Source of the DNA: Marivita cryptomonadis
Lineage (GTDB): Bacteria; Pseudomonadota; Alphaproteobacteria; Rhodobacterales; Rhodobacteraceae
Length of the DNA stretch: 64,000 nt
Direction: 5' to 3'
Assembly (NCBI RefSeq): GCF_002115725.1
Contig: NZ_JFKD01000018.1
Span: 1-64,000 of the forward strand
Shown here: positions 48,775-57,292 of the stretch, piece after piece
Position numbering within the stretch: position 1 is the first letter of the stretch
How the letters are laid out: each line of letters opens with the position of its first letter
The notes under the pieces: model-generated
Told to the model about the DNA's origin: nothing
Seen by the model: the letters and a program-made list of their open reading frames with translations, nothing else
The model's database searches: none
Translations under genes and position numbers: made by a program

Positions 48775-49992
48775 ATGACATCGCAGACAGATACAAGCCG
48801 ACCGCCCGTCGGCCTCATCGCGCTGTTGTCGGCCTGCAATTTTGTGATCGGCATGGGCGCTTTCGTAGTGATCGGCATGGTGCCTCTGCTGGCCTCTGAC
48901 CTCGATGTCAGCACCGCTGCAGCCGGAGGGGCGATGACCGCCTATGCGCTGGCCTATGCAGTCCTGTCTCCGATTTTGGTATCCGTCACCGGTCGGATTG
49001 GCCGACGCCGTGTGATCGCCGCTGGAATGGCGATCTTTGCGCTGGGCGCACTGCTGGCGGCCCTCGCGCCGAACGTGACAATCCTTTACATCGCCCGCGC
49101 TTTGGCCGCCGCTGGCGCTGGCGTGGTCACCCCTGTGGGCGCTGCGGTGGTTATGGCGTTGGCGGCACCTGCCGCGCAGGGCAAGGCCATCTCGGCCTTC
49201 TATTTCGGTCTGACGTTGTCTCAGGTGATCGGTGTCCCTGCAGGAGGCTGGATCGCCTATACCTTTGGCTGGCGCATGGCCTTTTGGATGGTGCTGGCGC
49301 TGGCGATCCTGTCCGCGATCCTGATCTGGGTCCGAGTGCCTGCTGGCCTGCGCTTTACGCCGGTGTCGCTTTCTGATCTGGGCCGCGCGCTGAAAGATGG
49401 GCTGATCATGGGCGCGGTGCTGTTCACCGCAACCTTCCTTGGTGCGATCTACATTCTCTTCACCTATCTCGCGCCACTGCTCGAACAGACGATGGGCTTT
49501 GGCCGTGACGGGATCACGCTTGTCCTTCTGGTGTTCGGTGCAGGCGCTGTTGTGGGCAACCTGCTGGGTGGGTTTCTCACCGACCGTCTAGGGTCTGTCG
49601 CATCGCTGGTGCTGCTCTGTCTGGGTCAGATCATTCTAATGCCGATCTTTTCCGGCCTGCCGCTGGCCCCGTGGATGGTGCTGGTGCTGGCCTTCGTCTG
49701 GTCCGCCTTCGGTTGGTCCTTCATGGCACCGCAACAGGTGCGCCTGATGCAGCTTGCGCCAAACCTCGCGGGCGTCGTGCTCGCCCTCAACGCTGCCGCG
49801 ATCTATGTTGGCACTGCGTCAGGTTCTGCTGTGGGTGGCCTTGTGCAAACCGTCGGTGACCTCACATGGCTGGGCGCCGCAGCCGGAATTGCGGCGCTCG
49901 GCGCGCTGGGGCACCTCTTGTGGTCCCACCGCGCTGCAAATCTCCGCGCGGCCCGTCAGTCGAACTTCCAAAGCGCGGGAACAAAGCTGTAG
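48775..49992 (+). CDS. MFS transporter (drug/sugar efflux type)
   Basis: 405 residues with 12 predicted helices. Signatures: TAYALAYAVLSPILVSVTGRIGRRRVIAAGMAIFALG (motif A region, residues about 55-90) and ARALAAAGAGVVTPVGAAVVMALAAPAAQGKAISA (motif C-like, about 105-140), typical of the DHA1/AraJ group of proton-driven exporters. The substrate is unknown. It follows Sua5 by 5 bp; the C-terminus overlaps the convergent MBL gene by 37 bp. Confidence 0.88.
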   Translation: MTSQTDTSRPPVGLIALLSACNFVIGMGAFVVIGMVPLLASDLDVSTAAAGGAMTAYALAYAVLSPILVSVTGRIGRRRVIAAGMAIFALGALLAALAPNVTILYIARALAAAGAGVVTPVGAAVVMALAAPAAQGKAISAFYFGLTLSQVIGVPAGGWIAYTFGWRMAFWMVLALAILSAILIWVRVPAGLRFTPVSLSDLGRALKDGLIMGAVLFTATFLGAIYILFTYLAPLLEQTMGFGRDGITLVLLVFGAGAVVGNLLGGFLTDRLGSVASLVLLCLGQIILMPIFSGLPLAPWMVLVLAFVWSAFGWSFMAPQQVRLMQLAPNLAGVVLALNAAAIYVGTASGSAVGGLVQTVGDLTWLGAAAGIAALGALGHLLWSHRAANLRAARQSNFQSAGTKL

Positions 49993-50924
49993 GCATCGCC
50001 ATCGCGCATCACATGTCCGACACCGGGGAAGGGGAAGTGATATCCCAGAACCGCCATCCGATCCGTCGCCGCCATATCCAAGAGCCGCGTGCGCGTCGCC
50101 ACGGTCTGATCCCCGTCAGCATCGAAACTGTTGTACCAGTCGGGATGCGCAAAGTTGGTGTAGGCGTGGCTCATCGCATCGCCCAAAGCGATCAACTGCT
50201 GCCCGCCGCTTTCCACCACCACAGCCATATGGCCGGGCGTATGGCCGGGCGAATCGATCACCCGCACACCGGGCACGACTTCGAACCCGTCCGACATCAG
50301 CTCCCATTCAGCACCATCGACATTGATCGAATTCTGCGCACCGACAACGAATTGCTGCATCTCGGCAGGCACCTGCGACGCCAGCCCGTCCTGCATCCAG
50401 TAATCATGCTCGGTTTCGCCAAGGTAATAGGCCGCGTCCGGAATGATCGCCTCATCGAAATCGTCACGGACGCCCCAGATGTGATCCGGATGCGCATGAG
50501 TGATGACCACGTGCGTGATGCCAGAAGCGTCGATCCCTGCCGCATCCAGATTGGCCCAAAGCCGCCCGGCGGTGTCCATGAACCGGTTGCCGGATCCCAC
50601 ATCGACCAGAACGGTGTTGCCCCCGATCTCGACGATCAGGTGATTGGTGTGGGATGTGTTGGTTTCGGTCGACAGGTAGTGCGCGGCCAGAAACGCCTGC
50701 ACCTCGGCCGGATCGGCATTCACGCCCAGACCATCAGTCGGCAGGCTCAGGTAGCCGTCAGAGACAATCGTGATCTTGGCCTCACCCATGGTGAAACGGA
50801 AATAGCCGGGATTGCCACCCTCCGGCCCACCCAGTTCAGCAAATGCCTGCGCGCCCGGAAGCGCAAAGGCCGGCATTGCGGCGGCGGTTTTCAGAAAGGA
50901 CCGGCGGGTTGGGCGCAAAAGCAT
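49956..50924 (-). CDS. Tat-exported MBL-fold hydrolase
   Basis: 322 residues from ATG 50924. The N-terminus is a twin-arginine signal, RPTRRSFLKTAAAMPAFALPGAQA. The mature protein is a metallo-beta-lactamase fold hydrolase: VVITHAHPDHIWGV for zinc, DSPGHTPGHMAVVVESGGQQ, and IALGDAMSHAY as the bridging Asp. Periplasmic MBL enzymes of this type include lactonases and phosphotriesterase-like hydrolases; the substrate cannot be named. Its last 37 bp overlap the convergent MFS gene. Confidence 0.87.
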   Translation of the reverse strand: MLLRPTRRSFLKTAAAMPAFALPGAQAFAELGGPEGGNPGYFRFTMGEAKITIVSDGYLSLPTDGLGVNADPAEVQAFLAAHYLSTETNTSHTNHLIVEIGGNTVLVDVGSGNRFMDTAGRLWANLDAAGIDASGITHVVITHAHPDHIWGVRDDFDEAIIPDAAYYLGETEHDYWMQDGLASQVPAEMQQFVVGAQNSINVDGAEWELMSDGFEVVPGVRVIDSPGHTPGHMAVVVESGGQQLIALGDAMSHAYTNFAHPDWYNSFDADGDQTVATRTRLLDMAATDRMAVLGYHFPFPGVGHVMRDGDAYSFVPALWKFD

Positions 50925-51011
50925 TGTGTCTCCTCCCAGAGATAAATTCAATTTTGTGAATAACATTACTGTCCGCCATGCTGCAATTCTGATTTTCAGC
51001 TTTATCGCTAT

Positions 51012-51038
51012 GGGGGAGGAATTGATTTTAATTCCCCC
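51012..51038. promoter_or_regulatory. Dyad in the region before the TRAP receptor gene
   Basis: GGGGG-AGG-AATT then GATTTT then AATT-CCCCC; an imperfect hairpin in the 271-bp divergent region. Role unknown. Confidence 0.35.
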
Positions 51039-51109
51039 ATATCGGGAATTTCGCCAATCACGCCATAGACTTCATGGTCAATCCGAGGGCACGCCGCGTT
51101 GCGAACGAT

Positions 51110-51138
51110 TTGCAACTGTAACAGGGACAGCATAGATA
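51110..51138 (+). promoter_or_regulatory. Candidate promoter of the TRAP receptor gene
   Basis: TTGCAA (51110-51115), 17-base spacer, TAGATA (51133-51138). The predicted start near 51145 lies next to a palindrome at 51147-51159. Confidence 0.5.
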
Positions 51139-51146
51139 CCCCCTGC

Positions 51147-51159
51147 GCTGCAGTGCAGC
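51147..51159. promoter_or_regulatory. Operator-like palindrome at the TRAP receptor start site
   Basis: Perfect 13-base dyad GCTGCA-G-TGCAGC right at the expected transcription start, where a bound repressor would block the promoter. The regulator is not in the window. Confidence 0.5.
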
Positions 51160-51195
51160 AGCGTTTGGACATAGCTTCATACAGGAGGCGCTGAC

Positions 51196-52245
51196 ATGAC
51201 CTTTCTCAAGACAGCCGCTCTCACCGCCATGCTTGGCATCACCGCAACCACTGGTATCGCGCAGGAGGTTACCCTTCGGTTCCAGCACTTCGTCTCGCCC
51301 AATTCGGCGAACCCCAAGTACTTCCTCGACCCATGGGTCGAAAAAGTCGAAGCAGAATCGAACGGCCGCATCAAGATAGAGATCTATCCCTTCATGCAGC
51401 TTGGCGGCAAAGCCACAGCGCAATATGACCTGATCCGCGACGGCGTGATCGACGGCGGCTGGGTGATCCCAGGCTACACACCGGGCCGTTTCCCTGAAGC
51501 CGAGGCGCTGGAACTCCCCTTCATGGTCACCAAAAGCGCCGAAGAAGCCTCGCGCGCGGCGTGGGAATTCACGCAAAAGCACCTGATGGACGATTTCGCC
51601 GATGTCCACCTGATCGCCGCCCACATGCACGGGCCGGGTATCGTACACAAGAAAGGCGCGGCCATCGAAGACCTGAGCGATTTCGCAGGCCTCAAACTGC
51701 GCGGCCCATCGCGTCCGGCGACACTGCTGCTCGACAAACTGGGGGCCGAACCCATCGGCCTGCCGGTGCCGCAATTCCCCGAAGCGCTGTCCAAAGGTGT
51801 GGTCGATGGTGGTGTGATCACATGGGAAATGTCGCCCTCGCTGAAACTCGACGAGTTGACCGATAGCCATACAGACGTGGCAGGCGACAAGTCTCTCTAC
51901 AACCTCTACTTCATCTGGGCGATGAACACCGACAGCTACAACGCGCTGCCCGATGACCTGAAAGCGGTGATCGACGCCAATTCGGGTCTTGAGACGTCTG
52001 CAATGGCAGGCCGAGCCCACGACACGGGTGATCGCGACGGGTTCGTCCTGATGGAAGATGCTGGCAACGAGATTGCGACGCTCAGCGAAGAGGTCACAGC
52101 GAAGATCGTGGCGCTGGGCGATGAGGTCACGCAGGGCTGGATCGCCGAGATGACCGAACGTGGGCTTGACGGTGTTAAGCTAGTCGAAGACGCGCGCAAC
52201 GCCGTCGAGGCGACCCGAGGCACCGCCAGCGGGACGGACGGATAA
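51196..52245 (+). CDS. TRAP transporter solute receptor, DctP family (orphan)
   Basis: 349 residues; AGGAGG is 7 bases before the ATG. A signal peptide (FLKTAALTAMLGITATTGIAQ) exports it to the periplasm. DctP features: LRFQHFVSPNSANPKYFLDPWVEKVE, GRIKIEIYPFMQLGG, the substrate carboxylate-binding Arg in LKLRGPSRPATLLLDKLG, and VPEALSKGVVDGGVITWE-type region at about 195-215. TRAP systems also need DctQ and DctM membrane subunits, which are not adjacent here. It may serve a transporter encoded elsewhere. The ligand is unknown, probably an organic acid. Confidence 0.9.
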   Translation: MTFLKTAALTAMLGITATTGIAQEVTLRFQHFVSPNSANPKYFLDPWVEKVEAESNGRIKIEIYPFMQLGGKATAQYDLIRDGVIDGGWVIPGYTPGRFPEAEALELPFMVTKSAEEASRAAWEFTQKHLMDDFADVHLIAAHMHGPGIVHKKGAAIEDLSDFAGLKLRGPSRPATLLLDKLGAEPIGLPVPQFPEALSKGVVDGGVITWEMSPSLKLDELTDSHTDVAGDKSLYNLYFIWAMNTDSYNALPDDLKAVIDANSGLETSAMAGRAHDTGDRDGFVLMEDAGNEIATLSEEVTAKIVALGDEVTQGWIAEMTERGLDGVKLVEDARNAVEATRGTASGTDG

Positions 52246-52266
52246 GGCGCAGTCCTAACAACAAGT

Positions 52267-52293
52267 GACGCGGCATCGGTGCCGCGTCGTTTT
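52267..52293 (+). terminator. Terminator after the TRAP receptor gene
   Basis: Perfect 9-base stem GACGCGGCA / TGCCGCGTC with a TCGG tetraloop and GTTTT. Confidence 0.85.
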
Positions 52294-52321
52294 GAGTCGA
52301 CGCAAAACCACCCGCGCGGGT

Positions 52322-52495
52322 TCAGTCCTCGCTGTCCCAGCGCTTCCAAAGCAGCGACAAGAGCGTTTCTCCGGCCAGCGGCGTGGTGCAATCGGCCATC
52401 AAAACCGGCCCGTCACGCCGCGGCGATGATGTGTCTGCCTGCGCGCGCGTCTCCAGCACACGCAACTCTTCAAGGGTCGGGCTGTAGATATCCAT
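52322..52495 (-). CDS. Hypothetical 57-residue protein downstream of rsmD
   Basis: A 57-residue frame, beginning MDIYSPTLEELRVLETRAQ and ending LLSLLWKRWDSED. It starts 12 bp after the rsmD stop on the same strand and has GC-rich third codon positions like its neighbours, which favours a real gene. There is no strong Shine-Dalgarno. It is acidic with a hydrophobic C-terminal stretch; no family recognised. A competing 72-residue frame on the opposite strand is Arg/Pro-rich and looks like a shadow. Confidence 0.5.
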   Translation of the reverse strand: MDIYSPTLEELRVLETRAQADTSSPRRDGPVLMADCTTPLAGETLLSLLWKRWDSED

Positions 52496-52507
52496 AGAAC
52501 AACACTA

Positions 52508-53080
52508 TCACAGGTCAGCCATTTTCCCAAATCGCAACACGGTCACATGCGTGTCGCCATAGCGCCGTGCATCCAGTCGGGTGAAACCTTCAGGCGCCAA
52601 TTGAGGCACGTTTTCTTCCCAAACGATCAGCGCGCCCTCGGCCAGCCAACCGGCTTTCACCGCAGCCGCAAGCGCCTTGTCCCCCAGCCCCTTGCCATAG
52701 GGCGGATCAAGAAACACCAGCGTGGCTGGATCCGTATCACAGAGTGGCAACCGCGTGGCATCCCTTGTGATCACCCGTCCCGTTTCGCAGCGCAACAGCT
52801 TGAGGTTTTCCTTGATCAGAGACTGCGCCTTGCGCCCGTCATCGACAAACACTGCCGACACCGCCGCGCGCGACAGCGCCTCCAACCCAAGCGCCCCGGT
52901 CCCTGCAAAAAGGTCGAGCACATGTGCACCCTCGAACGGATCACCAAATCGCCCGCCCGCAAGCATGTTGAACAGGCTTTCGCGGACCCGGTCCGTCGTG
53001 GGTCGTAGATGCGCACCGGGATCACCCTTGCCCACATTGGTCAGCGCCCGTCCGCGCCATGTGCCCGCAATGATCCTCAC
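52508..53080 (-). CDS. rsmD: 16S rRNA (guanine(966)-N2)-methyltransferase RsmD
   Basis: 190 residues from GTG 53080. RsmD methylates G966 of 16S rRNA in assembled 30S subunits. Motifs: GRALTNVGKGDPGAHLRPTTDRVRESLFNML (positions about 9-40), HVLDLFAGTGALGLEALSR (SAM-binding), and the catalytic NPPY-like VFLDPPYGKGLG. The start overlaps the stop of the FAD reductase gene by 4 bases (GTGA). Confidence 0.95.
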   Translation of the reverse strand: MRIIAGTWRGRALTNVGKGDPGAHLRPTTDRVRESLFNMLAGGRFGDPFEGAHVLDLFAGTGALGLEALSRAAVSAVFVDDGRKAQSLIKENLKLLRCETGRVITRDATRLPLCDTDPATLVFLDPPYGKGLGDKALAAAVKAGWLAEGALIVWEENVPQLAPEGFTRLDARRYGDTHVTVLRFGKMADL

Positions 53081-54288
53081 GCCTTGAGCAGCGCCTTGAG
53101 GTCGGTGGCCGGATCAGCCACCGCATCCGGTGCGGGGGACTTTCCGCTCTCGATAAGCCGCTTGCCCACCATGTAGGCGCGCGGATCATTCATCGCGTCG
53201 ATGGCCAACAACTGGTCGCCTGCGTAGTACCAGAACGACACTACCCCGTCTTCACCATGGCGCGTGACGATCTTGTCATAGCCGGTGCTGAGACCCGCAA
53301 TCTGCAATTTGACATCGTATTGATCCGACCAGAACCACGGCTTGGCCTCATAGGGGCGGTCGCTTCCCAGAATATTGTCTGCCACACATTCTGCTTGGTC
53401 GATGGCATTGCCCACGCTTTCAAGCCGCATCTGCTGACCATTTAACGGGAACGAGGCGCAATCCCCCGCCGCCCAGATGTGCGGGTCCGACGTGCGTCCC
53501 TGCGCGTCCGTCGCGATGCCGTTGTCGATCTCGACACCCGCCATCTCGGCTAGTTGCGTGTTCGGAACAATCCCCACACCGACCAGCACGAAATCCACCT
53601 CGACAGTGCTGCCATCGCTTAGCACAGCGCCGGTCACCCGACCCTCCGCTCCGGTCAGATGATCTAATCCGACGCCTTCGCGAATATCCACACCATGTCT
53701 GCTGTGGACCTGCCGGAAATAGTCCGAGGTTTCAGGGGCTGCGACTCGTTGCAAGATGCGGTCGGCCATCTCGACCAGTGTCACGCTCAGTTCTAGTTTG
53801 GCCGCCACGGCCGCCGCCTCAAGCCCGATATAACCACCCCCCACAATCAGCACCCGCGCGCCCTTGGCAAAGCGTGGCGCCATTGCGTCCACGTCCTGCA
53901 ACCCGCGTACGACCATTACCCCGTCGAGATCCCCGCCAATAGCGGCAGGCAAGCGGCGCGGGGTTGAGCCGGTGGTCAGGACCAGATCGTCATAGTGCAG
54001 CACGTCATCGCCCACAGTCAGTGTTTGTTCCACCGGATCAATCGCCGTCACCGGGGTGCCAAGCTTCAACGTGATGTCCTGTTCCGCATAGAAACTCTCA
54101 GGCCGCAGATACAGCCGGTCTCGCTCCATCTCGCCCAGCAAGTAGGCCTTGGACAAAGGCGGGCGCTGATACGGCGGAAACGGCTCTTCGCCGATCAGAG
54201 TTATTTGGCCGTCGAACCCTTTGGCACGCAATCGGGCAACACAGGATGCCCCGGCTTGCCCGGCGCCGACTACAATTACATGCTTCAT
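53077..54288 (-). CDS. FAD-dependent ferredoxin/rubredoxin reductase-like oxidoreductase
   Basis: 403 residues from ATG 54288; the longer open frame upstream has no family sequence. Two Rossmann motifs: HVIVVGAGQAGASCVARLRA for FAD at the N-terminus and VLIVGGGYIGLEAAAVAAKL for NAD(P)H near 148; later IWAAGDCASFPL for the FAD. The BphA4/AlkT class passes electrons from NADH to ferredoxin or rubredoxin. An AlkB-like monooxygenase lies 650 bp away, so this may be its reductase; no rubredoxin is visible in the window. Its stop overlaps the rsmD start. Confidence 0.9.
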   Translation of the reverse strand: MKHVIVVGAGQAGASCVARLRAKGFDGQITLIGEEPFPPYQRPPLSKAYLLGEMERDRLYLRPESFYAEQDITLKLGTPVTAIDPVEQTLTVGDDVLHYDDLVLTTGSTPRRLPAAIGGDLDGVMVVRGLQDVDAMAPRFAKGARVLIVGGGYIGLEAAAVAAKLELSVTLVEMADRILQRVAAPETSDYFRQVHSRHGVDIREGVGLDHLTGAEGRVTGAVLSDGSTVEVDFVLVGVGIVPNTQLAEMAGVEIDNGIATDAQGRTSDPHIWAAGDCASFPLNGQQMRLESVGNAIDQAECVADNILGSDRPYEAKPWFWSDQYDVKLQIAGLSTGYDKIVTRHGEDGVVSFWYYAGDQLLAIDAMNDPRAYMVGKRLIESGKSPAPDAVADPATDLKALLKA

Positions 54289-54382
54289 CGCTAAACCTTT
54301 TTCCGCCCTGCCATTGGTCTGGTTGCGCGCGACCCTATATGGCAGAGCATCGAGAATGCAATTCATCAACGAGGGACCGACG

Positions 54383-54871
54383 ATGACAATCGCACAGGGT
54401 GATACACTTCCAGACGCAACACTTGTGAAAATGGGGGCTGACGGCCCTGAGGCCGTGGCGTTGGCCAACCATGCCAAAGGCAAGAAAGTTGTGATCTTCG
54501 CCGTTCCCGGCGCCTTCACACCGACCTGCCATTCAGCGCATGTGCCCAGCTTTATCCGCACCAAAGACCAGTTTGCCGCAAAAGGCGTGGACGAGATCAT
54601 CTGCGTGTCGGTCAACGATCCGTTCGTGATGAAAGCCTGGGGCGAGGCCACCGGCGCGACCGAAGCCGGCATCACCATGCTGGGCGATGCGGAAAGCGCG
54701 TTCACCAAGGCCATCGGTATGGATTTCGACGCCCCGCCCGCTGGCTTGATCGCCCGCTCCAAGCGGTATGCGATGCTGGTCGAAGATGGCAAAGTCACCA
54801 AGCTGCATGTCGAGGAAAGCCCCGGCGTTTGCGAAGTGTCCGGTGGCGAGGCGTTGCTCGCCGAGCTTTGA
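54383..54871 (+). CDS. Peroxiredoxin (Prx5/PrxII type)
   Basis: 162 residues from ATG 54383, which follows GAGGGACC. It reduces hydrogen peroxide and alkyl peroxides with thiols. The peroxidatic cysteine is in VPGAFTPTCHSAHVPSFI near residue 49, with conserved Thr and Pro; FVMKAWGEATGAT, ITMLGDAESAFTKAIG, and the C-terminal SPGVCEVSGGEALL with a possible resolving cysteine. The single-domain Prx5 form is usually cytoplasmic in bacteria. It is divergent from the FAD reductase and convergent with the AlkB-like gene across two palindromes. Confidence 0.93.
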   Translation: MTIAQGDTLPDATLVKMGADGPEAVALANHAKGKKVVIFAVPGAFTPTCHSAHVPSFIRTKDQFAAKGVDEIICVSVNDPFVMKAWGEATGATEAGITMLGDAESAFTKAIGMDFDAPPAGLIARSKRYAMLVEDGKVTKLHVEESPGVCEVSGGEALLAEL

Positions 54872-54878
54872 ACTGCGC

Positions 54879-54921
54879 GGCAATCCTTCGAAGGATTGCC
54901 GAAAACGCTTCGAAGCGTTTT
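54879..54921. terminator. Twin perfect palindromes, probable bidirectional terminator
   Basis: A 22-base palindrome (54879-54900, arms GGCAATCCTTC / GAAGGATTGCC) is followed after one base by a 20-base one (54902-54921, AAAACGCTTC / GAAGCGTTTT). Both are centred on TTCGAA. The second ends in T's on both strands, so it can stop both convergent transcripts. Confidence 0.75.
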
Positions 54922-54935
54922 GGCCCGGTGCCGGA

Positions 54936-56078
54936 TTACAGTCCGTGCCGGGCCTTGTTATAGTCGGACCAGTCGTCGATCTCGGGATAGTACCTCTCGC
55001 GCCATGCAGTGACGCGGGGGTTCATCATCGCCCGCCATTTGCGCGGGAACAGTGCGAAAAAGGTCATCACCGGATAGCCATAGGGCAATTGCGGCGCCTC
55101 GTCCTCTTCATAGGTTTGCAACAGAGGAAAGCGCCGATCCGGTTTGTAGTGATGATCGGAGTGCCGTTGCAGGTTTATCAGAAACCAGTTCGACGCCTTG
55201 TGTGATGCATTCCAGCTGTGACGCGGTTTGACATGCTCGTACTTGCCGTCGCCAAGATATTTTCGCGTCAGTCCGTAATGCTCGACATAGTTCACGACCT
55301 CCAACTGGAAGATCGCCGACAAGGCTTGTAGCACGAAGATCAGCACCCCAAGCCAGCCGCCGAGCCCAAAGGCCAGCAACAGGAACGCGGCCTGAAGCCC
55401 CCAGTAGCGCCAGAACGGATTGCTGGCATGCCACCACGGCAGTGTCTTGCGGGCCAGCATGTCGCGTTCGGCGCGAAACGAGGACAGCAAACATCCCTTG
55501 AGGACACGTGGATAAAACCGCCAGAAGCTTTCGTTGTAGCGGGCCGTGACCGGATCGCGAGGGGTGCCGACATGGCGGTGGTGCACCAGCAGGTGTTCGG
55601 ACCGAAAATGCCCGTAAAGCGCCATGCACATCAGGATGTCGCCCAGCCAGCGTTCCAGCCTGTTGCGCTGGTGCATGAGTTCATGCGCGTAGACGATGCC
55701 GACGCTGCCCGATAAAACTCCCATTCCTACCGTCACCAGATAGATTTCAAGCGGGTTCAGATGGTCGACCCGGGGAATGTACCAGATCAGGCCAAAGATC
55801 ATCAGGAACTGAAGCGGTGGCCAGATCAGCGTGATCATTCGGTGCCAGTAGAGTGCGCTGTCCTTTGTCTGTGGATCAAGATTGTTGGCATCAAGGCCCA
55901 AGGCGGCATCAAGCGTGGCGAAGACGCCCCATGCGGCGATGATGGGCACCACCACCCAAATGCCTCCGACAAGCGCTGCCGATAGCACAAGTGGGATCAT
56001 GAACAGCGAAAGCCAGAACGGCAGGGCCGCTTTCAAGGGAAGGCGGTCTGAGGACGTATGCAGAGTGCTGTCAGACAT
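54936..56078 (-). CDS. AlkB-like membrane monooxygenase (alkane hydroxylase family)
   Basis: 380 residues from ATG 56078. Integral-membrane di-iron enzyme with about six helices and histidine boxes HELMHQRN, HLLVHHRHVGTPRDPV and LQRHSDHHYKPDRR, plus NYVEHYGLTRK, the AlkB signature. It would hydroxylate alkanes or related chains with electrons from rubredoxin. The second box is H-x-x-x-HH rather than the exact AlkB EHNRGHH form, so the family is safe but the substrate is uncertain (XylM-like also possible). A reductase and a peroxiredoxin are adjacent. Confidence 0.88.
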   Translation of the reverse strand: MSDSTLHTSSDRLPLKAALPFWLSLFMIPLVLSAALVGGIWVVVPIIAAWGVFATLDAALGLDANNLDPQTKDSALYWHRMITLIWPPLQFLMIFGLIWYIPRVDHLNPLEIYLVTVGMGVLSGSVGIVYAHELMHQRNRLERWLGDILMCMALYGHFRSEHLLVHHRHVGTPRDPVTARYNESFWRFYPRVLKGCLLSSFRAERDMLARKTLPWWHASNPFWRYWGLQAAFLLLAFGLGGWLGVLIFVLQALSAIFQLEVVNYVEHYGLTRKYLGDGKYEHVKPRHSWNASHKASNWFLINLQRHSDHHYKPDRRFPLLQTYEEDEAPQLPYGYPVMTFFALFPRKWRAMMNPRVTAWRERYYPEIDDWSDYNKARHGL

Positions 56079-56154
56079 GGGGGCCAATATGTTTCCAGAC
56101 ATCATTCACACTAACGGCAGAACCGCCGTCGACCAATATTGACGTGACGTTGCG

Positions 56155-57210
56155 TTATTTGCCCAGTGTCAACGCATGCGCCTTGCGCATCACCGTTGGC
56201 AGGTCGTTCGGGTCAAATGTGTCTGGTTCGATGAACATGCCGCGTGCGGGGGCCCGGTCCATTGGCACTAGCGCAGTTTTCACCGTGAGCCGCAGATGGA
56301 AATGCGTGAAGGTGTGCCGCGCCTCTGCAGGAAGGGTGCGCCATTCGGCACGGATCGGGGGATCTTCGGTCGGTGCATCGCCCCAGTCGCTGCCGGGCCA
56401 GCCCAGCATGCCGCCCAGCAGGCCACTGTCCGGGCGTTGTTCCAAAAGCCATGCGCCATCTACCCGGCGGGCAAGGTAGGCAATGCCGAACCGGGTGGGT
56501 TTGCGCTTTTTCGGTGATTTCTTGGGCAACTCCTTGGCGGTGCCCGCGTCCCATGCCGCGCAAGATTTGCGCCACGGGCAAAGACCGCATGCGGGGTTGC
56601 GGGGGGTGCAGATGGTGGCACCCAGATCCATCACCGCTTGGGCATAGCAGCCGGGGCGTGTCTGCGGTGTCAGCGCCGAGGCGTATTGCATCAGCACAGG
56701 TTTCGCAGCGGGCAGCGGCGTGTGATCGTCATACAGCCGCGCCATCACCCGTTCGACATTTCCATCCAGCACGGTTTCCGGCAGGTCAAACGCGATCGAG
56801 GCGATGGCGGCAGCGGTGTAGGGGCCGATTCCCGGTAGCGCGATCAAGCCGTCATAGGTGTTGGGAAACACGCCTGCATGATCGTGTTGCACGACGCGCG
56901 CGCATTTGAGCAGGTTGCGGGCGCGGGCGTAGTACCCAAGCCCGGCCCATGCGGCCATCACATCTGCGTCTTCCGCCTGTGCCAGATCGCTGACCGTGGG
57001 CCAGCGGGTGGTGAACGCTTCGAAATAGCTTTTGACGGCGGCAACGGTGGTTTGTTGCAGCATGATTTCGGACATCCATACGCGGTAGGGATCAGGCCAC
57101 ATGCCTTGGGCGCGTGCCTTGGGTCCGACGCGCCATGGCATCTGGCGGGCGTGCCTGTCGTACCATTCAAGCAGCAGGGAGGGATCGGGCGGATCACGCA
57201 GGTCTGACAT
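56155..57210 (-). CDS. mutY: A/G-specific adenine glycosylase MutY
   Basis: 351 residues from ATG 57210; ATG 57231 is an alternative. MutY removes adenine paired with 8-oxoguanine. Motifs: catalytic Glu in WMSEIMLQQTTVAAVKSYFE, HhH LPGIGPYTAAAIASIAFD, catalytic Asp in VLDGNVERVMARL, and [4Fe-4S] cysteines in CTPRNPACGLCPWRKSC. A C-terminal NUDIX-like domain (ARRVDGAWLLEQRPDSGLLGGMLGWPGS) follows. Length is normal. Divergent from the DciA gene by 80 bp. Confidence 0.96.
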   Translation of the reverse strand: MSDLRDPPDPSLLLEWYDRHARQMPWRVGPKARAQGMWPDPYRVWMSEIMLQQTTVAAVKSYFEAFTTRWPTVSDLAQAEDADVMAAWAGLGYYARARNLLKCARVVQHDHAGVFPNTYDGLIALPGIGPYTAAAIASIAFDLPETVLDGNVERVMARLYDDHTPLPAAKPVLMQYASALTPQTRPGCYAQAVMDLGATICTPRNPACGLCPWRKSCAAWDAGTAKELPKKSPKKRKPTRFGIAYLARRVDGAWLLEQRPDSGLLGGMLGWPGSDWGDAPTEDPPIRAEWRTLPAEARHTFTHFHLRLTVKTALVPMDRAPARGMFIEPDTFDPNDLPTVMRKAHALTLGK

Positions 57211-57292
57211 ACCTTTGATTTCGGCTCTCATTTGTGGGGTGGTTGCAACGGCGCAGCACCACTAGAATAGCGTTCGGACAAGGGAGTCAAAC

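Noticed and set aside
52279..52497. A 72-codon frame on the + strand between the TRAP receptor and rsmD
   Set aside because: It is Arg/Pro/Ala-rich without a ribosome-binding site and covers the more plausible 57-residue gene on the other strand.
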